Assembly (NCBI GenBank): GCA_021496925.1 | Contig: CP053915.1 | Span: forward strand, 4,925,028-4,989,027 | Source: Acidovorax sp. YS12 | GTDB taxonomy: Bacteria > Pseudomonadota > Gammaproteobacteria > Burkholderiales > Burkholderiaceae_C | Direction: 5' to 3' | Length of the DNA stretch: 64,000 nt | Part shown: positions 39,495-47,616 of the stretch, in pieces | Layout of the letters: every line of letters starts with the position of its first letter | Position numbering within the stretch: the stretch's first letter is position 1 | Position numbers and translations under genes: made by a program | Notes under the pieces: model-generated | The model's input: only the letters and a program-made list of their open reading frames with translations | What the model was told of the DNA's origin: nothing | Database searches by the model: none

Positions 39495-41384
39495 ATGGCA
39501 GCAGGAAACCCGTGGCTGGGGCGCGTGGCGTTGCTGGTGTTCAGCGCTGTTTTCGCCATCGCCTTCGGCCTGACCGGCTATTGGGCCGGGCTCAAGCCCC
39601 TGGCCGACACCTTGCACGCCGCATGGACGGTGCGCGGCTGGCAGCCGGTGCCCGCCCAGGTGCTCGACGTGCAGTTGCAGCGGCACGCCAGCAGCGAAGG
39701 CGGCGCCACCTACCAGGTGCAGGCGCGCTACCGCTACACAGTGGCCGGGCATGCCTACGAAGGCCAGCGCGTCGGGCTGGACCCGCATGCCAAGGCCGAC
39801 AACCTGGGCGACTGGCAGCAGCGCTGGCACCGCACCCTGCAGCAGGCGCAGCAGCAGGGCACGCCTATCACCGTCTGGGTGAACCCCAGGGTGCCAGCGC
39901 AGGCGCTGATCGATCCGGACATCCGCTGGCGCCTGCAGATTTTCCGTATTCCGTTCGCGCTGGTGTTCAGCGGCGTGGGCTTGGCGGCGGCGTGGGTGTT
40001 CGGCTGGACGCTGCTCGGCCCGCGCGCGCCTGCGGTCGATGCGCCGCCGCGCCACTCGCTGGCCAAGGGGCGGTGGCTGCTGTGGTTCTTCACCCTGTTC
40101 TGGTGCGGCGTGGCCTTCCCCATGGCTGCGCTGATGTGGACGGACCGGAACACCCCGCCGTGGGCCAAGGGGTTCATCGGCATCTTCGTGGCGGTCGGCG
40201 TGGGGCTGGCCTATGCCGCTTTGCACCAGAGCCGCAAGGCCTGGCGCTACCAGGGGCTGGCGATGTCTGCGCAGCCGCCGCAGCCCTGCCCGGGGCAGCC
40301 GGTGCAGGCCACGCTGCACTTGCCCGCGCGCGCCGTGCAGCAGGCCGGTGCGCACGGCCTGCGGCTGCGGGTGGCGCAGTACCGGGTGGACGAAGCCAGC
40401 TCCGGCTCGCCCGAGCGCCAGGTGGAGGTGCTGGACGCCGGCACGCACCAGCAGCCCGCCGCCGATGGCGGCATGCGTCTGACCGCACGCTTCACGCTGC
40501 CCGGCGACGCGCCGGCCCATGGCGGCCAGCGCAGCGGCGAGCGCGTGGACTGGCGGCTGGAGCTGGTGCGCGCCGACGGCACGCTGGAGCTGGCCTACGA
40601 CCTGCCGGTGCAGGCCGTGGCCCCGCCCTGGACGGGCACTGACCGCTTCGACGCGCGCGTCGATTGGAAGGCGGAGGCGCCCGTCGTTCCTCTGGATAGT
40701 GGCGTGGTGCGCCTGCCTCCCGGCGTGCGCGTGGCCGAAAGCCCCGGCGCATGGGCGCTGGAGTTCGACCAGGCCGCTTGGCGCTGGGTGGCGGTGCTGG
40801 CGCTGGCCCTGCTCGCGGCCGAGTGGTGGACCAACGGCCGCATCCAGGCCACCGGGCTGGTGCCGCCGCGCGGCTTCTGGGGCCGGGCGGCGCTGCTGGC
40901 GCTGCCGCTGTTCGCGCTGCACGCGGCCACCCGGCGCTGGACGCTGCAGGTGCGCGACGATGGCCTGCGCGTGTGGCACCGCTCGTGGCTGTGGTCGCGT
41001 GTGCTGCTGCTACCCGGGGATGCCAGCCAGGCCCTGGTGCACAAGCTGCTGTTCGCCACCGGCAGCGGCGCGGCGCGGCAGCGCTACCACGCAGTGCACG
41101 CGCGCGATGCTGCTGGCGTGCTGCAGCGCATCACCCCGGCGCTGCACGGGGCCGAGGCCGCCGAGGCGGCCGGGCAGGCAGTGGCCCGTGCCTGGGCCGA
41201 CCGGCGTGGGCGTTTCACGCCCGGCGCGCAGCGGGCGCGGGCCACCGCGCATTCGCGCCCCGCGCTGGGCGGCCTGGTGCTGCTGGCGGCGCTGGCCTGG
41301 TGGCTGGCGGGGCCGGGGGACGTGCGCAAGGCCACCGCGCCGCAGCGCCCGCCCGCCAGCGCGGCGGTGGAGCAGATTCCATGA
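39495..41384 (+). CDS. DUF3592 domain membrane protein
   Basis: 629 residues of unknown function. TM segment at ~9-30 (LGRVALLVFSAVFAIAFGLTGYW). A DUF3592 domain at ~35-165 (WQPVPAQVLDVQLQR, YQVQARYRYTVAGHAYEGQR, TVWVNPRVPAQALI) is followed by TMs at ~155-175, 195-215 and 225-240, a beta-rich extracytoplasmic stretch, and two more TMs near 430-480. ATG at 39495 is taken with GGAGGG 10 bp upstream; GTG at 39486 is possible. First high-GC gene after the island. Confidence 0.7.
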   Translation: MAAGNPWLGRVALLVFSAVFAIAFGLTGYWAGLKPLADTLHAAWTVRGWQPVPAQVLDVQLQRHASSEGGATYQVQARYRYTVAGHAYEGQRVGLDPHAKADNLGDWQQRWHRTLQQAQQQGTPITVWVNPRVPAQALIDPDIRWRLQIFRIPFALVFSGVGLAAAWVFGWTLLGPRAPAVDAPPRHSLAKGRWLLWFFTLFWCGVAFPMAALMWTDRNTPPWAKGFIGIFVAVGVGLAYAALHQSRKAWRYQGLAMSAQPPQPCPGQPVQATLHLPARAVQQAGAHGLRLRVAQYRVDEASSGSPERQVEVLDAGTHQQPAADGGMRLTARFTLPGDAPAHGGQRSGERVDWRLELVRADGTLELAYDLPVQAVAPPWTGTDRFDARVDWKAEAPVVPLDSGVVRLPPGVRVAESPGAWALEFDQAAWRWVAVLALALLAAEWWTNGRIQATGLVPPRGFWGRAALLALPLFALHAATRRWTLQVRDDGLRVWHRSWLWSRVLLLPGDASQALVHKLLFATGSGAARQRYHAVHARDAAGVLQRITPALHGAEAAEAAGQAVARAWADRRGRFTPGAQRARATAHSRPALGGLVLLAALAWWLAGPGDVRKATAPQRPPASAAVEQIP

Positions 41385-41437
41385 AATCAGGCGCCAGCCC
41401 TTGCAGGGCAAGCGTTGGCAGCTATGGTTTTTGCAAC
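41381..41437 (-). repeat. R1 repeat copy between convergent genes
   Basis: On the minus strand AAAACCATAGCTGCCAACGC, then TTGCCCTGCAAGGGCTGGCGCC. It fills the gap between the DUF3592 gene and the P1 peptidase gene. Confidence 0.75.
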
Positions 41438-41441
41438 GCGC

Positions 41442-42440
41442 CTAGCCCGCGCACCCGGGCAGGTGCAACCCTTCGGCCGTGGTGATGCTGCGCGCCGCCA
41501 GCGCCGCGCGCACGGTGGCGCGGGCCACGGCCTCGGCGGCCATGGTGGCCAGCACCACCAGGTCGGGCGTGCGCCCGGCGGCGCCGGTGGCCAGGGCGAA
41601 CAGCGTGTCGCCGTCCATCTGCGTGTGCACCGGGTTGATGGCGCGCGCCAGCCCGTCGTGCCCCACCACGGCCAGGCGCTGCGCCTGCGGCTTGGTCAGC
41701 ACGGCGTCGGTGGCGATGATGCCGATGGTGGTGTTGCTGCCGCCCAGCAGCGCGCCGGGCAGCTCGCCGCGCAGCAGGGCGCGGCGCATGTCGCGCAGCT
41801 GCGCGCCGTCTTCGGTGCGCGCGCCGGCCAGCGGGCGGCCGGTGTCCGGGTCCACCACGTCGCCCACGGCGTTGCAGGCGACGAGCGCGCCCACGGTGAT
41901 GCCGTCCACGCGTACCGAGGCGGTGCCGATGCCGCTCTTCATCGCGTACTGCATGCCGAACAGCTTGCCCACCGTGGCGCCCGTGCCCGCGCCCACGCTG
42001 CCCTCGGCCGGGTGCGTGCGCGTGGCGGCGGCGCAGGCGGCGTAGCCCGCCGCGGCGTCGGGGCGCACGCGCGCGTCGCCCACGTGCAGGTCGAACAGCA
42101 CGGCGGCCGGCACCAGCGGCAGGCGGCCCACGCCGATGTCGAAGCCCACGCCTTGCTCCTCCAGCCAGCGCGCGGCGCCGCTGGCGGCGTCCAGCCCCCA
42201 GGCGCTGCCGCCCGAAAGCACGACGGCATGCACGCGCTCGACGAAGTTGGATGGGTGCAGCAGCTCGGTCTCGCGCGTGCCGGGGGCGGCGCCGCGCACG
42301 TCCACGCCGCCCACGGCGCCTTCGCGCGCGATGACCACGCTGCAGCCCGTGGGGCGGCGGGTTTCGGTGTAGTGGCCGACTTCGATGCCGGCCACGTCGG
42401 TGATGGCGCCTTGCGCGCCTTGCAGGCGGGTGTGGTTCAT
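41442..42440 (-). CDS. P1 (DmpA/BapA-type) N-terminal-nucleophile peptidase
   Basis: 332 residues, peptidase family S58 (L-aminopeptidase D-Ala-esterase/amidase, beta-peptidyl aminopeptidase). Enzymes of this family cut themselves before a Ser/Thr to form alpha and beta chains. Seen: TDVAGIEVGHYTETRRPTGC at the N-terminus, VVLSGGSAWGLDAASG, GAGTGATVGKLFG, and the autocleavage region LGGSNTTIGIIATDAVLTK (~250), in which a Ser/Thr of SNTT is the likely new N-terminus. Substrate uncertain: D-amino-acid esters, amides or beta-peptides. Typical length for the family. Confidence 0.87.
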   Translation of the reverse strand: MNHTRLQGAQGAITDVAGIEVGHYTETRRPTGCSVVIAREGAVGGVDVRGAAPGTRETELLHPSNFVERVHAVVLSGGSAWGLDAASGAARWLEEQGVGFDIGVGRLPLVPAAVLFDLHVGDARVRPDAAAGYAACAAATRTHPAEGSVGAGTGATVGKLFGMQYAMKSGIGTASVRVDGITVGALVACNAVGDVVDPDTGRPLAGARTEDGAQLRDMRRALLRGELPGALLGGSNTTIGIIATDAVLTKPQAQRLAVVGHDGLARAINPVHTQMDGDTLFALATGAAGRTPDLVVLATMAAEAVARATVRAALAARSITTAEGLHLPGCAG

Positions 42441-42482
42441 GGCGCCGATTATGGGTGCGCAGCCAGCGGCCTACGCAACCGG

Positions 42483-42602
42483 CACGGCCCAGGCGCGGGC
42501 AGCAAGCCAAGGGCCGCCCCGCAGCGGGGGCTGCGTCCCCCTGCCCGCCACGCGCAGCGTGGCGAGAGCGGGGGGACGCGGCGCAGCCGCTCAGGGGGGT
42601 GT
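42483..42602 (-). repeat. R2 repeat copy after the DUF411 gene
   Basis: On the minus strand CACCCCCCTGAGCGGCTGCG begins at the stop codon of the DUF411 gene. A hairpin region built on GGGGG/CCCCC and CGCCACGC-TGCGCGTGGCG-like arms follows, then GGGCGGCCCTTGGCTTGC. Confidence 0.75.
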
Positions 42603-43090
42603 CACCGATAACTCGTGAAGACGCGCGTGGACACGTCGCTGTTCAACAGGTTCCTGGTCACCAGCAGCACGTCGTACGGGTCTTTGCGGCCGTTGTAGGC
42701 CGGGCCATCCATGCCGGGGCTGCCCACGGGCATGCCGGGCACGGCCAGGCCCAGGGCCTTGGGCTTTTCGGCCAGCAGCTTCTTCACGTCGGCGGCCGGC
42801 ACGTGGCCTTCGATCAGGTAGCCGCCGGCGAGCGCGGTGTGGCATGACCCGAGGCGTTCGGGCAGGCCCAGGCGCGCGCGCACGGCAGCGTTGCCGCTCT
42901 CGTGCACGGTCACGCGAAAGCCTTCGGCCTGCATGTGCGCGATCCAGTCGGCGCAGCAGCCGCATTGCGGGTCTTTCCAGACCTCGACGGCGGTGTCCGG
43001 GCGCGCGGCCCAGAGCTGCGGCGCGGCCAGCGCGGCGCAGGCGGCGGCCAGCCACTGGCGGCGGCGCAGGGGGGCGTGCATGGCGGTCAT
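42602..43090 (-). CDS. DUF411 metal-binding exported protein
   Basis: 162 residues. Tat/Sec-like leader with RRRQWLAAACAALAAPQLWA, cleavage near 29. The DUF411 domain follows: VEVWKDPQCGCCADWIAHMQ has a CxCC motif (C43, C45, C46), plus HTALAGGYLIEGHVPAADVK and AVPGMPVGSPGM. DUF411 proteins occur in copper-resistance clusters and likely bind Cu. Next gene on the same strand is a cupredoxin 11 bp upstream, and a DUF2946-like gene lies further up, supporting a periplasmic copper role. Confidence 0.83.
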   Translation of the reverse strand: MTAMHAPLRRRQWLAAACAALAAPQLWAARPDTAVEVWKDPQCGCCADWIAHMQAEGFRVTVHESGNAAVRARLGLPERLGSCHTALAGGYLIEGHVPAADVKKLLAEKPKALGLAVPGMPVGSPGMDGPAYNGRKDPYDVLLVTRNLLNSDVSTRVFTSYR

Positions 43091-43101
43091 GGATGTTCCT
43101 T

Positions 43102-43611
43102 TCACGGCTTGACGGTGATGGTGCCCTTCATGCCGGCCTCGAAGTGCCCGGCCACCAGGCAGGCAAAGTCGAATTCGCCAGCCCGGTTGAACTGCCACAC
43201 CAGCTCGCCTTTCTGCCCCGGCGCCACGTGCGCCATGTGCGGGGCATCGTGGGCCATGCCGGGGTGCTGCTGCATCATCTGGGCGTGCTCGGACAGCGAG
43301 CCGGGCGTGCCCAGCACGATCTCGTGCATCACCTGGCCCTGGTTCTGCACGCGCAGCCGCAGGGTTTCGCCCTGCTTCACGGTGAGGTGGCTGGGCGCAA
43401 AGCGCATGTCGTCCCCCATGCGCAGCGTGATGGTGCGCTGCACCTTGCGCGCGTCGCCCGCGATGCCGAAGGGCGTTTGCTCCGCCGGGGCCGTGGCTGC
43501 TGCGTTGCCGTGGTGGGCATGGGCGTCCGGGTGGGTCGCGCCTTCATGGGAAAAGACGGCGCCAGCGCTTGCCAGCAAAGCGCTGGCAGCTATGAATTTG
43601 ATAGTTTTCAT
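43102..43611 (-). CDS. Cupredoxin-like periplasmic copper protein
   Basis: 169 residues. Signal peptide MKTIKFIAASALLASAGAVF with cleavage near residue 21, then a His-rich stretch (THPDAHAHHG) and a plastocyanin-type domain. Type-1 copper ligands are H96 (VMHEIVLG), C151, H156 and M161 in CLVAGHFEAGM. An extra Met/His loop (HAQMMQQHPGMAHDAPHMAH) could bind further Cu. The signal-peptide codons coincide with an R1 repeat copy. Probably co-transcribed with the DUF411 gene. Confidence 0.88.
   Translation of the reverse strand: MKTIKFIAASALLASAGAVFSHEGATHPDAHAHHGNAAATAPAEQTPFGIAGDARKVQRTITLRMGDDMRFAPSHLTVKQGETLRLRVQNQGQVMHEIVLGTPGSLSEHAQMMQQHPGMAHDAPHMAHVAPGQKGELVWQFNRAGEFDFACLVAGHFEAGMKGTITVKP
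43552..43603 (-). repeat. R1 repeat copy that encodes the cupredoxin signal peptide
   Basis: On the minus strand AATTCATAGCTGCCAGCGCT, TTGCTGGCAAGCGCTGGCGC, then CGTCTTTTCC: a good match to intergenic R1. Read in frame it gives FIAASALLASAGAVF, the hydrophobic core and cleavage region of the leader. Confidence 0.8.
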
Positions 43612-43697
43612 GAAAGGAATACGAAAAGTCTGACGGCATGCGGCCACCGCCGCGGGCGGGCTGCATGGTACGGAAGGAGGCCTGTGGAGCGCGCGGC

Positions 43698-44033
43698 TCA
43701 GGCGATGGGCGGCTTGAGAGCGAGCGCCTGCGGCGCGCTGGCGAAGGCCGCGCCGGGCCAGGCGCGCGGCGGCGCGGCGGCCACGGGGCCGGCCTGTGCC
43801 GCCAGGCCGGGCAGGAACAGCGCCGTGTGGCAGATGTCGCAGGCCGCGCAGGGCGTGGCGGCGCTGTCGTCCTGGGGCGTGCTGGCGTCGTGGCAGTGCG
43901 CGTGCCCGTCCACGCTGGCGGCGTGCGGCACGGGCGCGGGCGGCGGCGCGCTCTCCATGGCCATGGCGCTGCCCAGCAGGCCGCGCAGGGCCAGCAGCAG
44001 TGCCATGAGGAGAACGAGCAGACCGCGGGGCAT
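43698..44033 (-). CDS. Small exported Cys/His-rich protein, DUF2946-like
   Basis: 111 residues; leader MPRGLLVLLMALLLALRGLL up to ~SAMAME. His/Cys-rich segment DGHAHCHDASTPQDDSAATP followed by CAACDICHTALFL. The CxxCxxCH arrangement is seen in DUF2946 proteins that accompany copper-handling genes. Upstream of the cupredoxin on the same strand with an 86-bp gap. Function not known. Confidence 0.65.
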   Translation of the reverse strand: MPRGLLVLLMALLLALRGLLGSAMAMESAPPPAPVPHAASVDGHAHCHDASTPQDDSAATPCAACDICHTALFLPGLAAQAGPVAAAPPRAWPGAAFASAPQALALKPPIA

Positions 44034-44109
44034 GTCAGGGCAGAGGCGGCAGCGTGGCGCGAAGTTCCCGCGGTGCCAAGTCAGTTTTCCATGGCGCTGC
44101 GCACGAAAC

Positions 44110-44232
44110 CGGCGCGGCCCAAGCGTGGGCAGCCGCGCAAGGGCCGCCCCGCTGCGCTGGCTGCGTCCCCCTCCCTTAGCGCGAAGCGCGTAGAGAGAGG
44201 GGGAAGGCGCCGAAGGCGACTCAGGGGGTGTT
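44110..44232 (-). repeat. R2 repeat copy after the YitT-family gene
   Basis: On the minus strand ACACCCCCTGAGTCGCCTTC, GGCGCCTTCCCCCTCTCTCT, then ACGCGCTTCGCGC and GGGAGGGGGACGCAGCC. Begins six bases after the stop codon of the YitT-type gene. Confidence 0.8.
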
Positions 44233-44237
44233 TCACT

Positions 44238-44870
44238 TCATGCCGCCATGTAGCGGCCAGGGCGGTGGTTCATGGCCAGCACCAGGTTCAGCGCCACGGC
44301 ACCGGCCACCGACCACAGCACGCGCTGCGGCTCCACCGTGACCAGCGCCGCCAGCACGATGCAGCAGTCCACCGCCATCTGCACCTTGCCGGCGCGCCAG
44401 CCGTAGCGGTCCTGCAGGTACAGCGCCAGGATGCCCACGCCGCCCAGGCTGCAGCGGTGGCGGAACAGCACCAGAAAGCCGATGCCCATGATGAGTCCGC
44501 CGGTGATGGCGGCATACGCTGGGTGCAGCTGGCTGATCTGCAGGAACTGGCTTTGCAGCCCGACCAGCGCTGACAGCAGCGCCACCGCCGTGAAGGTCTT
44601 GAGCGTGAAGCCCGTGCCCAGCTTGCGCAGCGCCAGCCAGTAGAAGGGCAGGTTGAGCACGAAGAACAGCTTGCCGAAGCCGATTCCCGTGGCGTAGTGC
44701 AGCACGAAGGCCAGTCCGGTCATGCCGCCCGTCAGCAGCCCCGCGCTGGCGATGAAGGCCACGCCCACCGACACCAGGGTCACGCCGGTGAGGATGGCCA
44801 CCGCGTCCTCGGTGCGGGAGTGGGGCTGGGCGGCGGGGAACGTGGCGGACTGGGCGGTGGTGCTGGTCAT
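44238..44870 (-). CDS. YitT family membrane protein
   Basis: 210 residues, DUF161/YitT-type integral membrane protein with about five TM helices: AILTGVTLVSVGVAFIASAG, GFGKLFFVLNLPFYWLALRK, YAAITGGLIMGIGFLVLF, and two at the C-terminus. The GLLTGGMTGLAFVLHY motif is typical. It lacks the C-terminal DUF2179 domain of Bacillus members. Function unknown in the family. A promoter candidate lies directly upstream. Confidence 0.82.
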   Translation of the reverse strand: MTSTTAQSATFPAAQPHSRTEDAVAILTGVTLVSVGVAFIASAGLLTGGMTGLAFVLHYATGIGFGKLFFVLNLPFYWLALRKLGTGFTLKTFTAVALLSALVGLQSQFLQISQLHPAYAAITGGLIMGIGFLVLFRHRCSLGGVGILALYLQDRYGWRAGKVQMAVDCCIVLAALVTVEPQRVLWSVAGAVALNLVLAMNHRPGRYMAA

Positions 44871-44897
44871 GGCGCGGGGGGGGCGGAATCGGCGCGG

Positions 44898-44927
44898 ATT
44901 ACACCACCGCGCCGCGCGTTGCGTCAA
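44898..44927 (-). promoter_or_regulatory. Promoter candidate for the YitT-type gene
   Basis: Minus strand -35 TTGACG (44927-44922), 18-bp spacer, -10 TGTAAT (44903-44898), 28 bp before the start codon. It overlaps a partial dyad, TTGCG-N12-CGCAA. Confidence 0.5.
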
Positions 44928-45005
44928 TTTATCTGCGCAATACGGCTTTCATATTGCATGGAAGATGCGGGATATGGTGTTTTGCGCAGGTTTCATGTCC
45001 TTCTT

Positions 45006-47030
45006 TCAGATCCCTTTCCACCAGCGCAGCCGCATGCCGTTGGCCACCACCAGCAGGCTCACGCCCATGTCGGCCGCCACGGCCATCCACATGCTGGCCT
45101 GGCCCGTGAGCGCCAGGGCGAAGAACACGGCCTTGACGCCCAGTGCCAGCGCGATGTTTTGCCACAGCACGGCATGCGCGTGGCGCGACAGGCGCACCGT
45201 GCCGGGGATGCGGCGCAGGTCGTCGTTCATCAGCACCACGGCGGCGGTTTCCATGGCCATGCCGGTGCTGTGCGCGCCGCCCATGGCAAAGCCCACGTCG
45301 GCGCGCGCCAGCGCCGGAGCGTCGTTGATGCCGTCGCCCGTCATGCCGGTGGGGCCGTGCTCGCGCTGCAGCGCGGCCAGGGCGTCGAGCTTGTCCTGCG
45401 GCAGCAGGCTGCCGCGCGCGTCGGCGATGCCGGCCTCGGCCGCCACGGCGGCCACGGTGGCGGCGTTGTCGCCGCTCAGCACCACGGGCCGCACGCCCAG
45501 GGCCTGCAATTGCGCCACGGCTTCGCCGGCGTGCGCGCGCAGCGGGTCGGCCACGGCGAACAGGGCCAGCACGGCGCTGTCGCTGGCCAGCAGGGTGACG
45601 GTGCGGCCCTGCTGCTCGTGCGCCCGCAGCGCGGCTTCCAGCGCGGGGGTGAGCAGCTGCATCTCGCGCACCAGGCGCAGGTTGCCCAGCACGTGGCGCT
45701 GGCCGTCCACGTGCCCTTCCACGCCCCGGCCGGGCAGGGCGCGCAGGTCTTGCACCGTGTTGGCGGGCGGGGCTTCGGCGGCCAGCCCGCTGGCAATGGC
45801 GCGCGAGACCGGGTGGTCCGAGCGGCTGGCGAGCTGCCAGGCCAGGGTGGCGGCCTGCGCGGGCGCCGTGCTGTCCAGGGCTTGCCAGTCCACCAGGGTG
45901 GGGTTGCCGGTGGTCAGCGTGCCGGTCTTGTCCAGGGCGATGACGCGCAGGCCGCGCGCCGCCTCGAGCGCGCTGCCGCCCTTGATGAGCACGCCGCGCC
46001 GCGCCGCCGCCGTGAGCGCGCTGACCACGGTGACGGGGGTGGAGATCACCAGCGCGCACGGGCAGGCAATCACCAGCAGCGCCAGCGCCTGGTAGGCCGC
46101 CTGGGCCCAGCTCCAGCCCAGCACGGCGGGCGCCAGCAGCGCCAGCAGCACCGCCAGCACGAAGACGATGGGCGTGTAGACGGCGGCGAAGCGGTCCACG
46201 AAGCGCTGCGTGGGCGCGCGCGAGGCCTGGGCCTGCTCCACCGCATGCACGATGCGCGCCAGCAGCGTGCCGCTGGCCGGGGCCGTGACCTGCATGAACA
46301 GCTCGCCGTGCTGGTTCACGCTGCCGGCGTACAGCGCGTCGCCGGGGGTCTTGTCGGCGAGCTGGCTCTCGCCCGTGATGGGGGCCTGGTTCACGGCGCT
46401 CTCGCCGCGCGTGACGGTGCCGTCCAGCGGCACGCGCGCGCCCGGGGCGATGCGCAGCGTGGCGCCCAGCGGTACCTGGGCGGCGTTCTGGCGCGCTGTG
46501 CTGCCGTCGGGCTGCAGCACCTCGGCGGTCTCGGGTGCCAGGTCGAGCAGGCTGCGGATGGCGTGGCGCGCGCGCTCCATGGCGCCGTCCTCGATGCGCT
46601 CGGCCGCCACGTACAGCGCCATCACCATGGCCGCCTCGGGCCACTGGCCGATCAGGAAGGCGCCGGTCACGGCCACGGCCATCAGCGCGTGGATGCCCAG
46701 GCGCAGCCGCGCCAGGTCCTTCAGGCCCGAGCGGTACACGCCCAGGCCGGCCAGGGCGATGGCGGCCACGGCCAGCAGCATGCCCGGCACCTCGTGCTGC
46801 GCCCAGTGCGCGGCTTCGGCGCCAGCGGCGAACAGCAGGGCCGCGGCGATGCGCGGCCAGCCGGGCAGGGCGCCGTGGTCGTGCGGGTCGCTGCTGCAGC
46901 CGCAGCAGGCGCCGGCACCCGGCGCAGGGCTGCAGGCGCTTGCGGCCGGCGCCGCCGCGCCCTGCGCGTGGCTGCCGTGGTCATGACCATGGTCATGGGC
47001 GAGATGGGAGGAGGGCTTCGCTTGGTTCAT
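45006..47030 (-). CDS. Heavy-metal P1B-type ATPase (Zn/Cd/Pb exporter)
   Basis: 674 residues. Instead of a ferredoxin-like HMA domain, the N-terminus is His/Cys rich (HDHGHDHGSH, ACCGCSSDPHDHG). It has eight TM helices, with CPC at 323-325 in IACPCALVIS, the phosphorylation Asp367 in ALDKTGTLTTG, the TGES actuator loop ~219-222 and DGINDAPALARADVGFAMG. The last helices read VAADMGVSLLVVANGMRL, with the Asp typical of ZntA/CadA-type (P1B-2) exporters. Divergent from a MerR-type regulator 40 bp away, so expression is probably metal-induced. Confidence 0.92.
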   Translation of the reverse strand: MNQAKPSSHLAHDHGHDHGSHAQGAAAPAASACSPAPGAGACCGCSSDPHDHGALPGWPRIAAALLFAAGAEAAHWAQHEVPGMLLAVAAIALAGLGVYRSGLKDLARLRLGIHALMAVAVTGAFLIGQWPEAAMVMALYVAAERIEDGAMERARHAIRSLLDLAPETAEVLQPDGSTARQNAAQVPLGATLRIAPGARVPLDGTVTRGESAVNQAPITGESQLADKTPGDALYAGSVNQHGELFMQVTAPASGTLLARIVHAVEQAQASRAPTQRFVDRFAAVYTPIVFVLAVLLALLAPAVLGWSWAQAAYQALALLVIACPCALVISTPVTVVSALTAAARRGVLIKGGSALEAARGLRVIALDKTGTLTTGNPTLVDWQALDSTAPAQAATLAWQLASRSDHPVSRAIASGLAAEAPPANTVQDLRALPGRGVEGHVDGQRHVLGNLRLVREMQLLTPALEAALRAHEQQGRTVTLLASDSAVLALFAVADPLRAHAGEAVAQLQALGVRPVVLSGDNAATVAAVAAEAGIADARGSLLPQDKLDALAALQREHGPTGMTGDGINDAPALARADVGFAMGGAHSTGMAMETAAVVLMNDDLRRIPGTVRLSRHAHAVLWQNIALALGVKAVFFALALTGQASMWMAVAADMGVSLLVVANGMRLRWWKGI

Positions 47031-47042
47031 GCCATCATTGGA

Positions 47043-47067
47043 AAGCTGAAAGTTACTTCAAGGTCAA
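47043..47067 (-). promoter_or_regulatory. MerR-type operator/promoter between the ATPase and its regulator
   Basis: On the minus strand TTGACCTTGAAGTAACTTTC followed by AGCTT: a -35 TTGACC joined to an imperfect dyad (CTTGAAG / CTTTCAG) in a long spacer, as in PbrR/CadR-controlled promoters. The -10 is weak and lies so close to the ATPase ATG that the mRNA leader must be very short. Confidence 0.6.
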
Positions 47068-47070
47068 GCC

Positions 47071-47529
47071 ATGTCAGACACGCTGCACTGCCGCATCGGC
47101 GAGGCCGCCAGGCGCTCGGGCGTTTCGGCGGCCAATATCCGCTATTACGAGAAGGAGGGCCTGCTGGCCCCGCAGGGCCGCAGCGACAACAGCTACCGCT
47201 TCTACGGCGAGGCCGACCTGCACCGGCTGCGCTTCATCCGCCTGTGCCGCGCCATGGACATGTCGCTGGACGAAGTGCGCACGCTGCTGGCGCTCGACGG
47301 CACCTGCCTGGCCGACGGCCACGTGGCCTGCGCCACGCTGGACGAGCACCTGGCGCACGTGCGCACGCGCCTGGACGAACTGCGTGTGCTGGAGCAGGAG
47401 CTGTGCCTGCTGCGCAGCCGCTGCGATGGCGTGCAGGCGCAGTGCCAGGTGATCGACGCGCTGCACGCGCGCGCCGAGGCGCAAGACTGGGCGCCGCAGC
47501 GCAATGCGCCCGCGCACCGGCATGTGTAG
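47071..47529 (+). CDS. MerR family heavy-metal regulator (CadR/PbrR-type)
   Basis: 152 residues. Winged HTH at 7-45 (RIGEAARRSGVSAANIRYYEKEGLL). Long dimer helix (~85-115). Metal ligands expected for CadR/PbrR are seen: C79 in DGTCLADG, C118 and C125 in RSRCDGVQAQCQVID; a His-containing tail (HRHV) ends the protein. The effector is Cd, Pb or Zn by family; choice not decidable. Divergently placed to the exporter. Confidence 0.9.
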   Translation: MSDTLHCRIGEAARRSGVSAANIRYYEKEGLLAPQGRSDNSYRFYGEADLHRLRFIRLCRAMDMSLDEVRTLLALDGTCLADGHVACATLDEHLAHVRTRLDELRVLEQELCLLRSRCDGVQAQCQVIDALHARAEAQDWAPQRNAPAHRHV

Positions 47530-47546
47530 CCACCGGTGCGACTACT

Positions 47547-47598
47547 GATTTGATAGCTTCCAGCGCTTGACAGCATTGCCCTGGAGGCATTTTTCACC
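47547..47598 (+). repeat. R1 repeat copy upstream of the mlaE-type gene
   Basis: GATTTGATAGCTTCCAGCGC, TTGACAGCATTGCCCTGGAG, then GCATTTTTC. It occupies the space between merR and the permease gene. Confidence 0.8.
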
Positions 47599-47616
47599 CT
47601 GAACTATGATGGCCGC

